This document shows positions 13,054 to 26,834 of a stretch of DNA of 64,000 nt, piece after piece. Position numbers and translations under genes: made by a program. Each line of letters starts with the position of its first letter. The stretch's first letter is position 1. Under the pieces are notes generated by a model, which saw nothing but the letters and a program-made list of their open reading frames with translations, did not search any database and was not told the origin of the DNA. Origin of the DNA: Diphasiastrum complanatum (taxonomy: Eukaryota > Streptophyta > Lycopodiopsida > Lycopodiales > Lycopodiaceae). Where the stretch lies: contig CM055092.1 in assembly GCA_029204225.1 (NCBI GenBank), positions 72,826,857 to 72,890,856 of the forward strand, given 5' to 3'.

Positions 13054-16000
13054 ATGCAAGTTTCCTATTTGCATCTTTTAGGTTTTCAACATTGTGCATT
13101 TTCCTTGTAATTGAAGGTCAGCCCAAAACAGTAGTTTGTAAAGGATCGTGGAAGTCATTTGCCATGGTATTTGCTCATGTAGACCCTTCAAACATCAAGC
13201 GAGCTCAAATCTGAACGACTGCAGCTGTTGTAGTACAATGTGATTAATCACTCATTCTGATAACCATGAGGTTTTGAAAAGGAGCTACAATATCAAATAT
13301 CTGATCAACTCGAATATGTTGGCTAGATTAATTACTGCCCACTAATCACTACACTCCAGAGAAACCCATGTCTAAAACTCTTCCCATAGGAGCTTAGGAA
13401 CGTATTCTGTGTACGCTACGTGATGCCTTGTGCTTGTGAAACATCCGAAAACCCCCTCAATTATGGATAGAACTTAGTGGCACTAACTACATAACCTATG
13501 CGTGAGTTCTAATGAGATTTGGCATGTGGTAGAATACATTCGTGTTTGCATCATGAAGTTGATGATCTAAGACTTAATGGATGGACTCCTTCAAGTCTAA
13601 AGTCACTTATGAATCTGGTCATTTTTAGGTCCCCGAGTGATATGCTGAACATGGAGTGTAAAGTCCTGCCCTCAGGATACTAGTCTAAGCATACCAATTA
13701 AAGCAACACACAAGCCCAACCAAACCTAGATCGTACGGATCTAGCCCCCAAGCTATGGATCAATCACAGTCATGGAAAGAGGAATCGCACTAGCAGCATG
13801 ATCAAGCATACACTAGTGAGAGCCCAATAGGTATACTTATACCGTCCAAGGCCCATGCACCACTAGTAGTGCACTGTGACACCTCACTGGACACCTCTGC
13901 AACCTATCTGGGTCATGTCATCCAATTCCCTAATGACTCACTGATAGACCCATACCAACTCCACCATGTTTAGGCCTACAACCATTAATTATGACCATGT
14001 ACACATAAGGGCCCCAATTCTCTTATAGTCACAATTAACGTACGGGTTGTTGGTCTACCGGTCCCTGGCATGGACACGCTACCCGAGACCAGTCATGGGC
14101 ACGACATGGAGCCACACAATGACTGTAAAACATGTGATGTGCTTTTAACTGGAGCAAATTCAAACCGTATGTTGAATGCAGTAATGTTGCCCACTAGTCT
14201 TATTTTGGCCTTAAAACTTGTGACAGCAATCGTCCTAGATTTACATAGTCATAGAGGTGAAATTGAGCAGTATTCTGCATCCAGTTTCTGTGTCTTCTGT
14301 TAGACTCTAATGAATCTCTGAGCAGGCATTGAACGTTATCGCATTGTTGGTAAGCATCACATTATTCTTGATGGTTGACTTGTCCTTTAGGCAATGTGAT
14401 ATGGGAAAATGCTACTCCTATTTGCCAATTATAACTTATTTGTGTTACTTATTTCTTAGAATGGAATTCCAAGACAGTCAATCAGCTTCAAGCACAATAG
14501 TGCTTATAGAAGTTTCATGTAGTTGGTTCTTGATTCCTAAGGACACCATGCTGCTTAGGTGGACACATTTTCTTCTAGACAGGCTACAATCCTTAGCTCG
14601 GAGTCTCGTGGCTTCTTGCCTGTGATTTTTTGATACATGATGCTATATCTTTGTCCAATCGAAAGTTATAAACATTCAAATATCAGATGTACATAGTGGC
14701 TAGGTCACCGACCTGTGGTGACATGTTTATAATTTGATATACATCTTAGCATGGGCAGAGTGAATTGTAGCTATTACAGGTCAAAACAGCCATTGCAGTA
14801 ATAAAAGGGGGAAAACAAGGTACTTTGCAGGCAGCAAATGGGTGGAGGAAGCTAACCATGAGTGGAAGGACTAAACTTTTTGTAAATGTTAGAAAAATTT
14901 GCAACACATCTTCCATGGATCACTTTTCTGGAGTCAAGGGATTGCAAACGTGGATCAATAAGTTGAAGTTTATTGAGCTTGGTGGTCAAAAAGTGCACAA
15001 AGGAGCATAGATCAACATGATCTGGTATTTGGACTGTTCAGGTGTTTATGGAGTAAAATATACAGTTTGCAAATGGGTGGAGGAAGCTAACCATGAGTGG
15101 AAGGACTAAACTTTTTGTAAATGTTAGAAAAATTTGCAACAAATCTTCCATGGATCACTTGTCTGGAGTCAAGGGTTTGCAAACGTGGATCAATAAGTTG
15201 TAGTTTATTGAGCTTGGTGGTCAAAAAGTGCACAAAGGAGCATAGATCAACATGATCTGGTATTTGGACTGTTCAGGTGTTTATGGAGTAAAATATACAG
15301 TTTGCAAATGGGTGGAGGAAGCTAACCATGAGTGGAAGGACTAAACTTTTTGTAAATGTTAGAAAAATTTGCAACAAATCTTCCATGGATCACTTTTCTG
15401 GAGTCAAGGGATTGCAAACGTGGATCAATAAGTTGTAGTTTATTGAGCTTGGTGGTCAAAAAGTGCACAAAGGAGCATAGATCAACATGATCTGGTATTT
15501 GGACTGTTCAGGTGTTTATGGAGTCAAATATACAGTTTTTTAATTTTATAAGTTTGAGATTTGAAAGGTCACATTTATGCTAAAAGCAAAAATAAAGTAA
15601 AATTGGTCAAATCAAGAGGATTCAGGTGCCGAAATAAGTAGTTCAGAGGCATAAAAAAGCTGAAAATTGATAGTATCAAGTTCTAGGTGCCAAATTTTAT
15701 GACCTATGGATGCTATGACAAATCTAATCATGAATGTAAACTATTTAGATGAGGTTTTGGTGGAGATGGAATAACTAAGCGAAAATTCAAGCAGTTCATG
15801 TCTAGTAAAACTGACATTTCATAGGGGAGAAGCAACGGGATTGCATTGATGGTTGTGGAGCCAGTTTCAAGTGAATGAGAGCTAGAGCAGCAGGAAACAA
15901 GCAGAAATAACACTAGTGAAATATTTAAAGTTGCCCAAATACATAGGGGCAATAGCTCTAAGGACCACTGATGTGGCTAAAACTTGGTAATGGAGAAAGC

Positions 16001-19000
16001 TTTTCAGATGTTGGTACTATTGAGGATCAAGAGAAGATTGTCAAGGCTAAAATATCATTTACAGAAGCTGGCACACAGTGGTGGACGAAAGTTGAAAAGG
16101 ATACTTAGTTTCGACCACTTGGGAGGCATTCTTGTATATGTTCATTCAAACTGGATGTTAATGGATAAAGGAGAGCAATGCAGCAATGGATAAGCTCGAT
16201 GCAGGGTGATTGTTCAACAGAAGAGTATGTGAATGAACATAGAGAGGCATTGTTTAGGATTCATGAGGATGTTCCCATCTTCTTGTACATGTTTCATTTC
16301 ATAAAGGGCTGAAGTTAGAGCAGCCAGCCTTTTGTAAGGAGAAAACACATGATTTACAGGGTGCAATTTAGATGGCATTGCATTACAAAGACAGAAACTA
16401 AGGCCCCAAATAAAGGCATGGTAGTTACAAGTGACAGCCTTGGGGATAATGCAAGTTTAAAAGGATGAAAAAGTTTGATGGACAATGAATTGTTATTTGG
16501 AGACATTTATGCTCCCACATGATTATACAACACACTTGAGAGGCACATTTATTTGTCTTATGTATCTTTTGGTTCTTAAAAGGCATCTTCTTCTTCTTCT
16601 TTTTCTTCTTCTCTCTCATCATTCATTCAGTCAAATATAATATCATTCCACACATGATCGATGCGGAGACTTCCAAGGATGCTTGGGATGCAAGTTCTGG
16701 TGGTAATATCTATCTAGATACTTTTGGAATCATTGCAAGCTTCATGGAATCAGGAGGCATATGACAATAGCCTATACTTTGCACGTCGCATGCTCAGAGT
16801 GAAAGGCTTACCAAACACATACAGGCAAAGGCGTTATACATGACAATTTATCTTATCAATCGATGCCCTACAAAGGTGGTAAGGAATCATATTCCCAAGA
16901 GGCATGGAGTGGTAGAAAGCCAAATGTTGGACATTGGAAAGTAATTGGATATATTTCATATCCCTGTGCCCAAAGAGAAAAGGAGCAAGCTAGATGATAA
17001 AGCAATCAAATGAATATTTGTTGGTTATAGTGAGAACTCTTAAGCTTATTGTCTATCTGATATTGAAAAGAAAAAGATCATTACTAGTAGAGATGTTATT
17101 ATCCTTAAAGAAGAAAGCTCTTACAATGAAAAGGGGAGTACATCTTTACTCAAAAAAACATACGAAAAAGAAGATAAAGTTGGGCCAAATATAAATACCT
17201 ACATGTGAAGAAGGTGATACTACATCTAAAAGAGAAAAGTAATTGCCCAAATGGTCTTTAGAAACCTATTTATAAACTCAAAAAATCCACTTATGTTTTG
17301 TATTAGGCCCTAGGAGTTGGTTGACAAAGATTGATGATTCATTTGGAAAAAAGAAAGATGAAAGTAACTCATTCAATTTGAAATTTTTATGTTACACATT
17401 TATCTAAGGGGAATATCTAGTACTTTTGAGATGATTGATCTAGGACTACTTCACTACTTGGCATTGAGGTATGCAAATGAATTGCTGAAGAAATTTAGGC
17501 TAGACGACTGCAATGAGATTATGACACCCATGGAGACCAATTGAAACTTGGGCCTACTGAAGACGAGGATGTGGATGCGACTTTTTATAGGCAGTTTGTT
17601 GGTAGTCTTATCTACTTGGCTAACATTACACCAAACATTAGCTATGGACTTGGGTAGTTATTCAATACATGTCTAAACCTAAGGTGATGGAGAGTAGCTA
17701 AGAGGATCCTTAGGTACATCAATAGGGCACTTCACTTTGGATTGGAGTATGGAAAGACAGAAGATATTAGACTTATAGGGTTTTACGACTCAAAATGGGT
17801 AGGCGATCAGAGTACTAGTCGATTAACTATAGGTTGTACTTTTTCATTTGGCAAAGGAGTTATTAGTAGAGGTAGTAAAAAGCAAGCTACTACATTATCT
17901 TTTATTGAGGCAAAGTACATGGTGGGATTAGCTTCAACTTGTGAGGCAATACGGCTATAACGCTTAATAGCAGATCTTGGACAAGAACAATAGGAGGCTA
18001 CAAAGACAACCAAAGTTGCATTGCCATGAACTCAATTCTCCATGCACACTCTAAAATATATAGGTTCTTTGTCATTTCATTAAGGAGTGATCTAGAATGG
18101 AGTGGTCTCTCATTTACTGCTCAACTCAAGACAATTGTGCAAACATCTTCACCAAGGCTCTCATGTGTGATAAGTTCATTTGGCTTCGGGAGGCACTTGG
18201 TGTGATTGACAACAAAATGATAAAAGAGGAAAATGAAGATAAGTGACCATTTTGTGTCAATTCTTTGGAGGTTTGTATCATATACATGTGCATACCACCC
18301 TCAAAACCATTATTTGGCTTATATATTTCTCACTTGAATACATAGGATGCCCCATTGGATGGCACTTATGGACAACTTGAAAGTGCTATATAACATGTGT
18401 ATTATGGATATGAAGATTCCAGTTGTTTTTAGAGATTTAGGCAAGAATCTAGAAGAAGCTAGATGTTTCAAGATATTTCTAGAACCATCTATAGAGAAAA
18501 TTTTGGAAGTTCTAAAATTTTTAAGCATTCTAGAACTTAGAAAAGTGTAAAACTCTATACACGATACTTTTAGAAGCTTTTAGAATAGAAGTTTCTAGAT
18601 AGATTCCTCTAGGTATAAGAAGAGTTCTAGAAGTCTCATGGGGTTGTCCCTCACCTATATAAGAGTGAACAATCCCATTCTTGTGCATTCATTGCTTGAG
18701 ACCTCAAGCCCACACTTGCAGCTACTTGTCCTACACTCTTGTACGTGCTCTCTTTGATATAATAGAAGTATTTCAACATAATTTCATCATGTCTTTCCAC
18801 TTTATGAGCTATCGTGTCTCGCATGTTTGACTTTCGCAAATCATTCGACCTTCGAGTTTCGCTTCGCTTCGTGTCTTAGGGTTTTCGAGGTACGTTGACT
18901 TTCACAAATTGTTCGCCGTTCAACCTTCGCTTTTTGTCGCTTCGCTTCGCGTCGTGACAAAGTTGCAGGAGTTCACAATTTCTGACACTCCCTCTTGAAC

Positions 19001-22000
19001 CTTGCAGCTTTGCACGTTTAGTCCAATTGCCTTTCTTTGCTTTGCGAAGAGTGGCTTGTCGAGTGGCTTCGTGAGCAGATCTGCAATCATGTCTTCAGAC
19101 TTTATGTACTGGACCTGGAGCTCTCCTTTCGAGATCAAATCTCGAATGTGATGGTACTTTAGAGGTATGTGTTTTGTCTTTGAATGCTGGAAGACAGGAT
19201 CCTGGGACGGATAAATGGCACTCTGAGAATCCATCATCATCGTGCATGGTCCTCCTTGTGGTATCCCAATTGTCTCCAGCATCATCCGCAACTAAACTAC
19301 CTCGTTCGCCACCTTTGAAGCTGCGACGTACTCAGCTTCGCAAGAGGATTGAGCTACCAAGGTTTGCTTTTTGCATATCCAGCTGATTGCTGCTCCACAC
19401 GCTATTGAACATCCTCCAGTTACGGACTTGCTGTCATCTTTGCAGCTTGCCCAGCTTGCATCACTGTAGTGGTGCAGCTCGAATCCTTTTCTTTCGTTTT
19501 CTACTCTGTAGGTTAATCCCATATCTCGGGTACCCTTCAGATATTGTAGGATTCGTTTTGCCATTTGCCAATGTGCCATGCTAGGATTGGAAGAGAATTG
19601 GCTTAAAGCATAAACAGAGAAGGCTAGATCGGGTCTGGTACAAATTGTAAGGTACATCAGACTACCTATTAGGTTTCGGTAGGGTATACCTTCCATCTTC
19701 TATTTTTCTTCTTCTGTTTTCGGGCAATCCTGCTTTATCAGCTTGGCTCCAGCTATCATTGGTGTGGCCTTTTGTTTGCAGTCCATCATGTGGTACTGCT
19801 TCAGCACTTTTCTGGCATATTCTGACTGACTCAAGTGCATTTTGCCTTTTGTTCGATTTCTTCTGATCTCCAGCCCGAGGCATTTTGTTGCTTCTCCTAG
19901 ATCTGTGATTTCATAATTCTCAGAAATCTGACTCTTCGTGTTTTCGATTAGCATCAAGGAGTTACCTATCATAAGGGAATCATCCATGAAAATAGTCAGT
20001 ATCACAAAATCTTTTCCTACTCTTTTTATGTAGACAGTACAGTCTGATTGTGTAGGAATGAAGTCTAGAGACTTCAGAAGACCGTCGAGCTTCTTGTACG
20101 AAGCTCGTGATGCCTGCTTTAGACCATAAATGCATCTCTGCAGTGACAGACATATTGTCGATTGTCGGGGTCTTCAAATCCTTCAGGCTGCTTTATGAAG
20201 CTTTCTTCCTCTAGACCTCCATGGAGAAAGGCTGTCTTCACATCAATTTGGTGAATTTTCAGATGTGTAGCGTATGCAAGGAGCAGTCGTATGCTTGTCA
20301 TCTTGACCATCGGCGAATATGTGTCGAAATAATCAACACCATATCTTTGTGTGTAACCTTTCGCGACAAACCTTGCTTTGTAACAGCCAACAGTGCCATC
20401 TGGTTTCATTTTCTTTTTGTACACCCACTTGCAGTCGACGATCTTCCTGTTTTCTGGCAGTGGCTCTAGTGTCCATGCCTCGTTTCGCCTCATCGACTCG
20501 ATCTCCTCTGACATTGCCTGCTTCCAGAATTCTCCCTCTGGACTCTGGATAGCTTCTTGATATGTTGTTGGCTCTTCAGTGAAGCTGCAGTACTCGAATT
20601 GCGTGTCTTCGCTTCACTGAAGATTGTCAGCGTATCGATCTGGAGGTCTTCTTTGTCTTGTTGACCTTCTGGGTTCGTTTCGTCGCTGCTCGAACGTTTC
20701 TTGTTCGTGGGGTTGATCTTCTGCTTCCTGCTGCTCTGGAGTCTGCGGCTCAACATTCTGATTTGATGTCTGTCCTCGATCTCCCTCTTTAATTGGCAGC
20801 AGTGCGAAGATCTCATGGCCTCTTCCGTCTTTCAGTCCAGGGAATGTGGACTCATCAAACTTCACATCTCTACTCGAAATAACCTTGTTGGTGGTCGGAT
20901 TGTAGAGTCTGTACACTTGTGATCCGTTCAAGTACCCGATCACGATGCTTCTTTTTTCTTTTGGAACGTGTTTGTATGCTGCACATCCAAACACACGTAC
21001 GTATGATAGATCAGGTTTTCTACCTGTCCACATTTCGTACAGTGTCTTGTTTTCCAGCGCTGTCATTGTTGATCTGTTCTGCAGGTGTACTGCTGCAGCT
21101 ATTGCCTCAGCCCAGAATTGACTTGGCAATCGAGCCTGTGCCCTATGCATTTGGTTCCTTCGACTAGCGTCCTGTTTCTTCTTTCTACGACACCATTATA
21201 TTCTGGTGTGTACGCAGGAGTGAATTGATGCTCTATCCCCTGTTCTTGGCAGAATTTTGATAATTCTTTGCTCTTGTACTCACCTCCATTGTCAGATCTG
21301 ATGATTTGAATCTTCTTTGAGGTGTGTCGTTCTGCAAATGCCACACTCTTGAAAGAGTCAAACACTTTAGATTTTTTCTTTAGGTAGTAGATCGTGGTCA
21401 TCCGGCTGTAAACATCTATGAACGTCAGGAAATACCTCGATTCTGAGAGCGAATCCATTTTCATCGGTCCACAGACATCAGAGTGGATGAGCTCAAGAAT
21501 TTCTTTGGCTCTTCTTCCCTCATGTATGAATGGATTCCGATGCTACTTGCCTTTATGACAGGCTTCACAGAACTCAATATCGGGCCTTGATATCTTGAGA
21601 CCTGTGACTATGTCTTTCTTGCACATGTCATACAAGATGATACATTCTCCTGTGCCAGAGCTGATCTTCATTCTCTGATGCATTTAATATGCTATCAGAA
21701 TTGTTGATTATCTTGGCTTGGTGGAGGTTTCCTTCTCTGCATCCAACCGTCAGCAATTTGTTTGTCATTTTCTCGATCAGGTGGCATGTATTGCCATTGA
21801 ATAAAACTCGAATTCCAAGATCTGCCATCTTGGAGACTGATAGCAAATCTTTTCTCAGTGAAGACACGTAGAGTGCTCCTGGCAGCTCTGCTTGACCTGA
21901 CAGTGTTCGCAGCTGTAGAGTCTCGATGCCTTTGACATCGTGTCTGCTCCCATCACCTAGAATCACTGCTCTGTTGTTTTCGAGTTCTCTAAAGTCGATC

Positions 22001-25000
22001 AAGATTTTCTTGTTGCAGGTGATGTGTGATGTTGCTCCTCAACCAATGACTACATCGTAGTCTTGTTCGGTGTAGCTCGTTGAAGCTTCATCAAGTATCA
22101 TGAGATTGTTGATTCGAGGACTTTGTCTTGTCGAATCTGGGTTTGTTCTTGTTCTTCTTCTTTCCTTTTGTGAAGAGAGCTTCTCTTGATCACTGCTTCC
22201 TTCTCCTTCGTCCCTCATTAGTCTCGCATCAGCGACAAGATTGATCGCTTTGTTGAATGTCATATCTGGTAGACTCAGTATGAGCATTCTCAATGGCTGA
22301 TAGGACGTCAGTAGAGACTTCATGAAGTACATCGGCTGTTATGGTGCTGGGACCTGGTGCTCCTATCCTGATGCAGCAAGTTGAGAAAAGATCGTTTTGA
22401 TCTTCTCAACATGTTGGTCCAACTGGTTGCCATCCCATTGTATGGATTGCAGTTGATTGTGAAGATGCATCACTGAAGCTACAGTCCTCGCTTCGTACTT
22501 TTGTTTTAATCTTTCCCACGCTGCATGGCTGCTTTCACAGTCTTCAATCTACATGAGTAGATCTTCGTTGATGGACGGAACGATGATCGCCATTGCACGC
22601 TCATCCTTTCTGATCCATTCAGCTCTCCTCGGGTCTCCCTCTGGAGGATGCACCTCTGAGAGTTCGGTCACCGACCAGATGCCTTCGCCCTTCAGAAGCG
22701 TTTTGATTTTGAATTTCCATATCCTGTAGTTTGCGCCATCAAGACTGATTGCTACTCTTGTCTGGATCGTTGTAGCCATATTGTGTTGCCTAGAGATTCA
22801 CTTGTTCAGATATCAATAGTGATAACCCGTAGGCTCTGATACCATGTCGCGAACGGGTGTGTTTTCGTATCGTGAACGATTTTGTTTCTTTTGAATTTTC
22901 TTATGCGGAAGCCTGTAGGATCCTAGACATGCGACTACAGATCACAGAACATAAATCATTCTAGCAATCAAGACAGCGCAAGACAAGGAAATGCACAAGA
23001 GAGAGGAACTATATTATCAGTTTGATTTTTAGAGCGAGATGATTAGTGTCTCGCTCGTTGGCGACCTGACACTCTGGTCTTTTTCGTTGTGTTCTGCTCG
23101 TTGGCAGATTTTCATGCACAATGCACTCTTCTCTATTGTATCTCTCTGTTCTACATACATTCTGTTGATCCAGAAAGATCGTTTTTTATCTCCACTGTGT
23201 GGAGTTTACAAGATAGCTAAACAGAGAATTACCAGAGCAGTTAATGCTAACCAACTAGTTAGTTACTCTCTGTTGTTGCTAATTGTTTCAACTGAGCGTG
23301 AAATTCAAAGCTCCACGCCCGTTGAGCTGCCAGCTGGCAATGCGAAAGATTTTCTTTGGTTTTCTTTTCGTTTCGTGTCGTGTCGTGTCTCTTGGTCCTG
23401 GAGGCATGTTTGACTTTTGCGAATCATTCGACCTTCAAGTTTCGCTTCGCTTCATGTCTTAGGGTTTTCGAGGTACGTTGACTTTCGCGAATTGTTCGCC
23501 GTTCGACCTTTGCTTCGTGTCGCTTTGCTTCGCTTTGCGGCAAAGTTGCAGGAGTTCACAATTCCTGGCAAATCAAGCAGACTTGTTACACTAACTACAA
23601 TGTGGAAGTTCAAGATTTATAACATCTTGATGGACTCTGTCAGGTCGGCGAAGGTTCATAATGACTCCTTGATGCTCAGCGAAGGTTTGCATTGGCATAA
23701 GGCTGAACTCTCGCTTGACTTCAAAAATGATACTTATGCTGCAAACTAGCCTCCGCCAGTGCATTGTAGGTAAATTTGACTCTGATAAATCATTTGGGAG
23801 CTCGGCGAGTGTTGGTTTGATTGTTTGGATCAATATCTAGCCCTGACAGTGATTTTTGAATCATTTTTGCCTTAGAAATTATTCGTGAAAATATTTTCCT
23901 TTCTCTTTTTCTAAACTGATGACTTTATTGACTTTTGCTCATCATTACTTTTCTTCATTTTCATTTTGTTCTTTTTATTTTTCAATTTTTCTTGTTTTCA
24001 CTATGTTTTCCAAAAAAAATAGAAAAATAAGAAGCGGAAGACAACAAAAATAGAAAATCAACAAAACTAAAAAATAGTAGATAGATAACTAGGTAGGAGG
24101 ATCAGGCTGCCAAAACTTGTGTAATCGGCTACCATTCATCAAAGTATCAAGTCGTTTTCCATCAAGATGTTCCAAGACCATTGCTCCATAAGATAAAATG
24201 AATTGTTGGGAGATAGTTATAGGTAGAAAGCTTGTACCTACATCTGAACCTGAATTGAAGAACTACATTAGTAGGAGACATAAGGCTTATAGGTGATCAA
24301 TCTTTCTGTCAAAGACAACATTACTCCTGACATTTGTAATGCAAGAGATGCAATGGAAGCTTGGGGCATTCTTAAGTCAATGTTTGAATTAGTGGATTCA
24401 GCCAGGCTCAATTTTACTCTCAAGATGGAGGCAGGTGCAACAATCAACGATCACATTACAAAGGTCAAGGACCTTATGGACCAACTTGCTTCATTGGGAG
24501 AGACAGTAAGTGATAGGAGTATTGTTTCCATAGTCTTGAATAGTCTATCATTCAACTATCAACACTAGGTGATGTCCCTTTTTGCTAGGGAGAAACTCGC
24601 AATCTTTGTGGTGCTATGTGGTCTTCTTTTACAGGAGGAGATGAGAAGGAAGATTTTTTCTGAACTTGGAGTAGCAAGTGTCCAAGTCAGAGATTGGAGA
24701 GGAGACAAGCTCATCTACACCCAAGAGGAAAGGCAATTGCAACTATTGTGGTAAGTATGGGCATTCGGCTTTTGAATGCCGAAAGAAGCAAAGTGATCAA
24801 AAGAAGGGAAAGAACCAGCAGGTTTGTTGATGGAGTTGCAAAAGAAGAGCAATGTGGTGGATTTGATCTATTCACCGCAACCCTATCATTTGAATCCATG
24901 TTTGGTGGATGGTACATTGATTCTGGAGCCTCGAAGCACATGACACCTCATAGACATTAGTTTAACACCCATGAGGAGACAAGTGATGGTCAACAAGTAT

Positions 25001-26776
25001 GCCTTGGAGACAACTCTATACATGAGGTGAGGGGCAAAGGCAAAATTCCAATGAAGCTGTCATTAGGAGAGGTGAAGCTACAAGAACTTGCTATTTATTG
25101 GTGCCACTGCCAAACAAAACATGCTGGTGGAATTTGATGAATCTACCTGTCTGGTAAAAGACAAAGATCAAAGCTTCAAGGTGGTAGCCAAGGGAATGCA
25201 AGAAGGGGGTCTCAACAAGCTTTACACACCTAGTCAATAGTTAGCAAAGGATTCCTAATTAGGACAAGCTTTGGCGTGAGAGGTGTGGTCATTTGAGCTA
25301 TCAAAGTTTACAAGTATTAAGCGAGCAAACTATGATCTCCTAGCATCAAGTCTTGAGCTTGTGCATTCAAATTTGTGTGGTCCCATGTGGACTATATCAG
25401 CAGGGGAAACACTCTAAGGACCCTATTTTTGTCAAGTAATATTGTTCTAATTGTCTTTGTTTTGATTGTTTTATATAGTTGAAAATTTCTTTAAAACTAA
25501 ATTGTACGTCTTTATTAGCTAAAAAATAGTTTTTATTAGTCAATATACTATTTATAGTAAAAAAGAAATCTTGTTTATGCTTTGTATGATATATATGTAA
25601 AAAAATAAAATTTACATGCGTTCCGGAACGCGAAACCCACCCGGAACACGTTCCACTGCAATTAAGCAGTTAAATAAGTAAGTGCAAGTGGCCCTCATAT
25701 GGCTGACACTTATACATTCTATGCATGTACATGAGGTGCTTGCCTAATAGGGGACTTGGAGGACCCACGACCTCCTCTCTCTCTCTCTAGCAATTCATTT
25801 CTTCTAACGGTGTTGTGAGGCTATTCTCCTTGTATTTGATGTTTTCCATAGCTAAGTTTCTCAAGCTTTCTTGGTTGATACAGTATAGCAGTTAAGATAC
25901 TCCATAGCTAGGTCTTCTGATTAATCAAAGACACCATTAGAGAACTCTTGAGCTCCTCTTTCCAACAAGCTATGGTTAATACTTGATGCTTGCTTTTTGC
26001 CCGAACGATGTTTTTCTTCCCACTTTATGGCAAAAATTTTTAATTGCAAAAGTGCCAACTATGATCCCAGGATGCCCCAAACTCTAACCACACTTAATCA
26101 TTAGTACCTTCTATGATATAGTGTCCCGAAAGCAAAACAGTACACTTGTTTACCTGATCTATCAGTCCCTTCAATAAATTCACTTTCTCTTGGCAATACA
26201 CATCAAAACCTTCACAAATATACACAATGGGGCCTTTATGGTAGGCTCTAGAAATAGCTAATTATTTGGCTTGGAAAATGGAATATAAACGTACAGATTT
26301 TAGCTGACCTAGTCCCTCCATTCTATCATCACGGTTAGATTTTAAGAGTATATCCACTCCCCAAGGTTTATCAAGTACTTTATTGTGAACCAAAGCAACA
26401 TGTCTTAATAATTGTTTTTATGATGACAACTCCCATTTTCATGCTAGCTTTATTATATTTGAATTTTACGCTATCATATATGTTCTTCTCCTGAAGCTAT
26501 ACAAGAAAGAGTACACCAAAAGACATAAGTTGGAAATTTAAGGATTTGAAGATGGTCACTTTTGCCGTATTACGAGAAGTTCCACGTTTACACTAGCACT
26601 CAAGCAATGTAAGTGTGATCACCATTTCTTTGATTGTTGTTTTGGAATAGGTGCTGATGTGCAAAAAAGTAACAAAGGTGGTCGTACACCCCTTCATTAT
26701 GCTGCAAGCAAAGGGCGCATTGAGATTGCTCATACTCTCATCCTACATGGTGCTAAAGTGAATCAAAAGGACAAGG

Positions 26777-26834
<58 letters not shown>

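Larger units (their letters stand above)
16630..18820 (+). mobile_element. Copia fragment A: integrase C-terminus, RT/RNase H, LTR
   Basis: On the + strand, out-of-frame pieces read YLINRCPTK, KRSKLDDKAIK and FVGYSENS (integrase C-terminus, 16840-17050), KKKIITSRDV, a shrunken RT region (17300-17650) with YANELLKKFRLDDCN and FVGSLIYLANITPNISY, then RNase H LIGFYDSKWVGDQSTSRL (about 17770) and SFIEAKYM (about 17905). The reading ends near 18244. An AT-rich LTR-like stretch with a TATATAAG box follows to 18820. The catalytic YVDD segment of RT is missing. The 5' half of the element is absent. The - strand Copia abuts the LTR. Confidence 0.82.
18821..23570 (-). mobile_element. Copia LTR retrotransposon, defective, in gankyrin intron 2
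   Basis: Read on the - strand: a 5' LTR (23570-22845, 726 bp, TG...CA ends), PBS, gag, protease, integrase, reverse transcriptase and RNase H in Copia order, a purine tract AAGAGGGAG, then a 3' LTR that begins with TG at 18987 and keeps only about 167 bp (18987-18821). The LTR copies differ at about 17 of 166 sites by eye, mostly transitions, so the insertion is old. The reading frame is broken by several stops and frameshifts. The missing end of the 3' LTR prevents a target-site-duplication check. It lies antisense to the host gene. Confidence 0.93.
12341..26650 (+). other. Gankyrin intron 2 (14.3 kb)
   Basis: GTAGAC...ATAG. Contains a LINE 3' end, the 235-bp tandem array, a gag relic, Copia A, the minus-strand Copia and Copia B. 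13060-14830 and 25430-26650 hold nothing recognisable. Confidence 0.85.
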
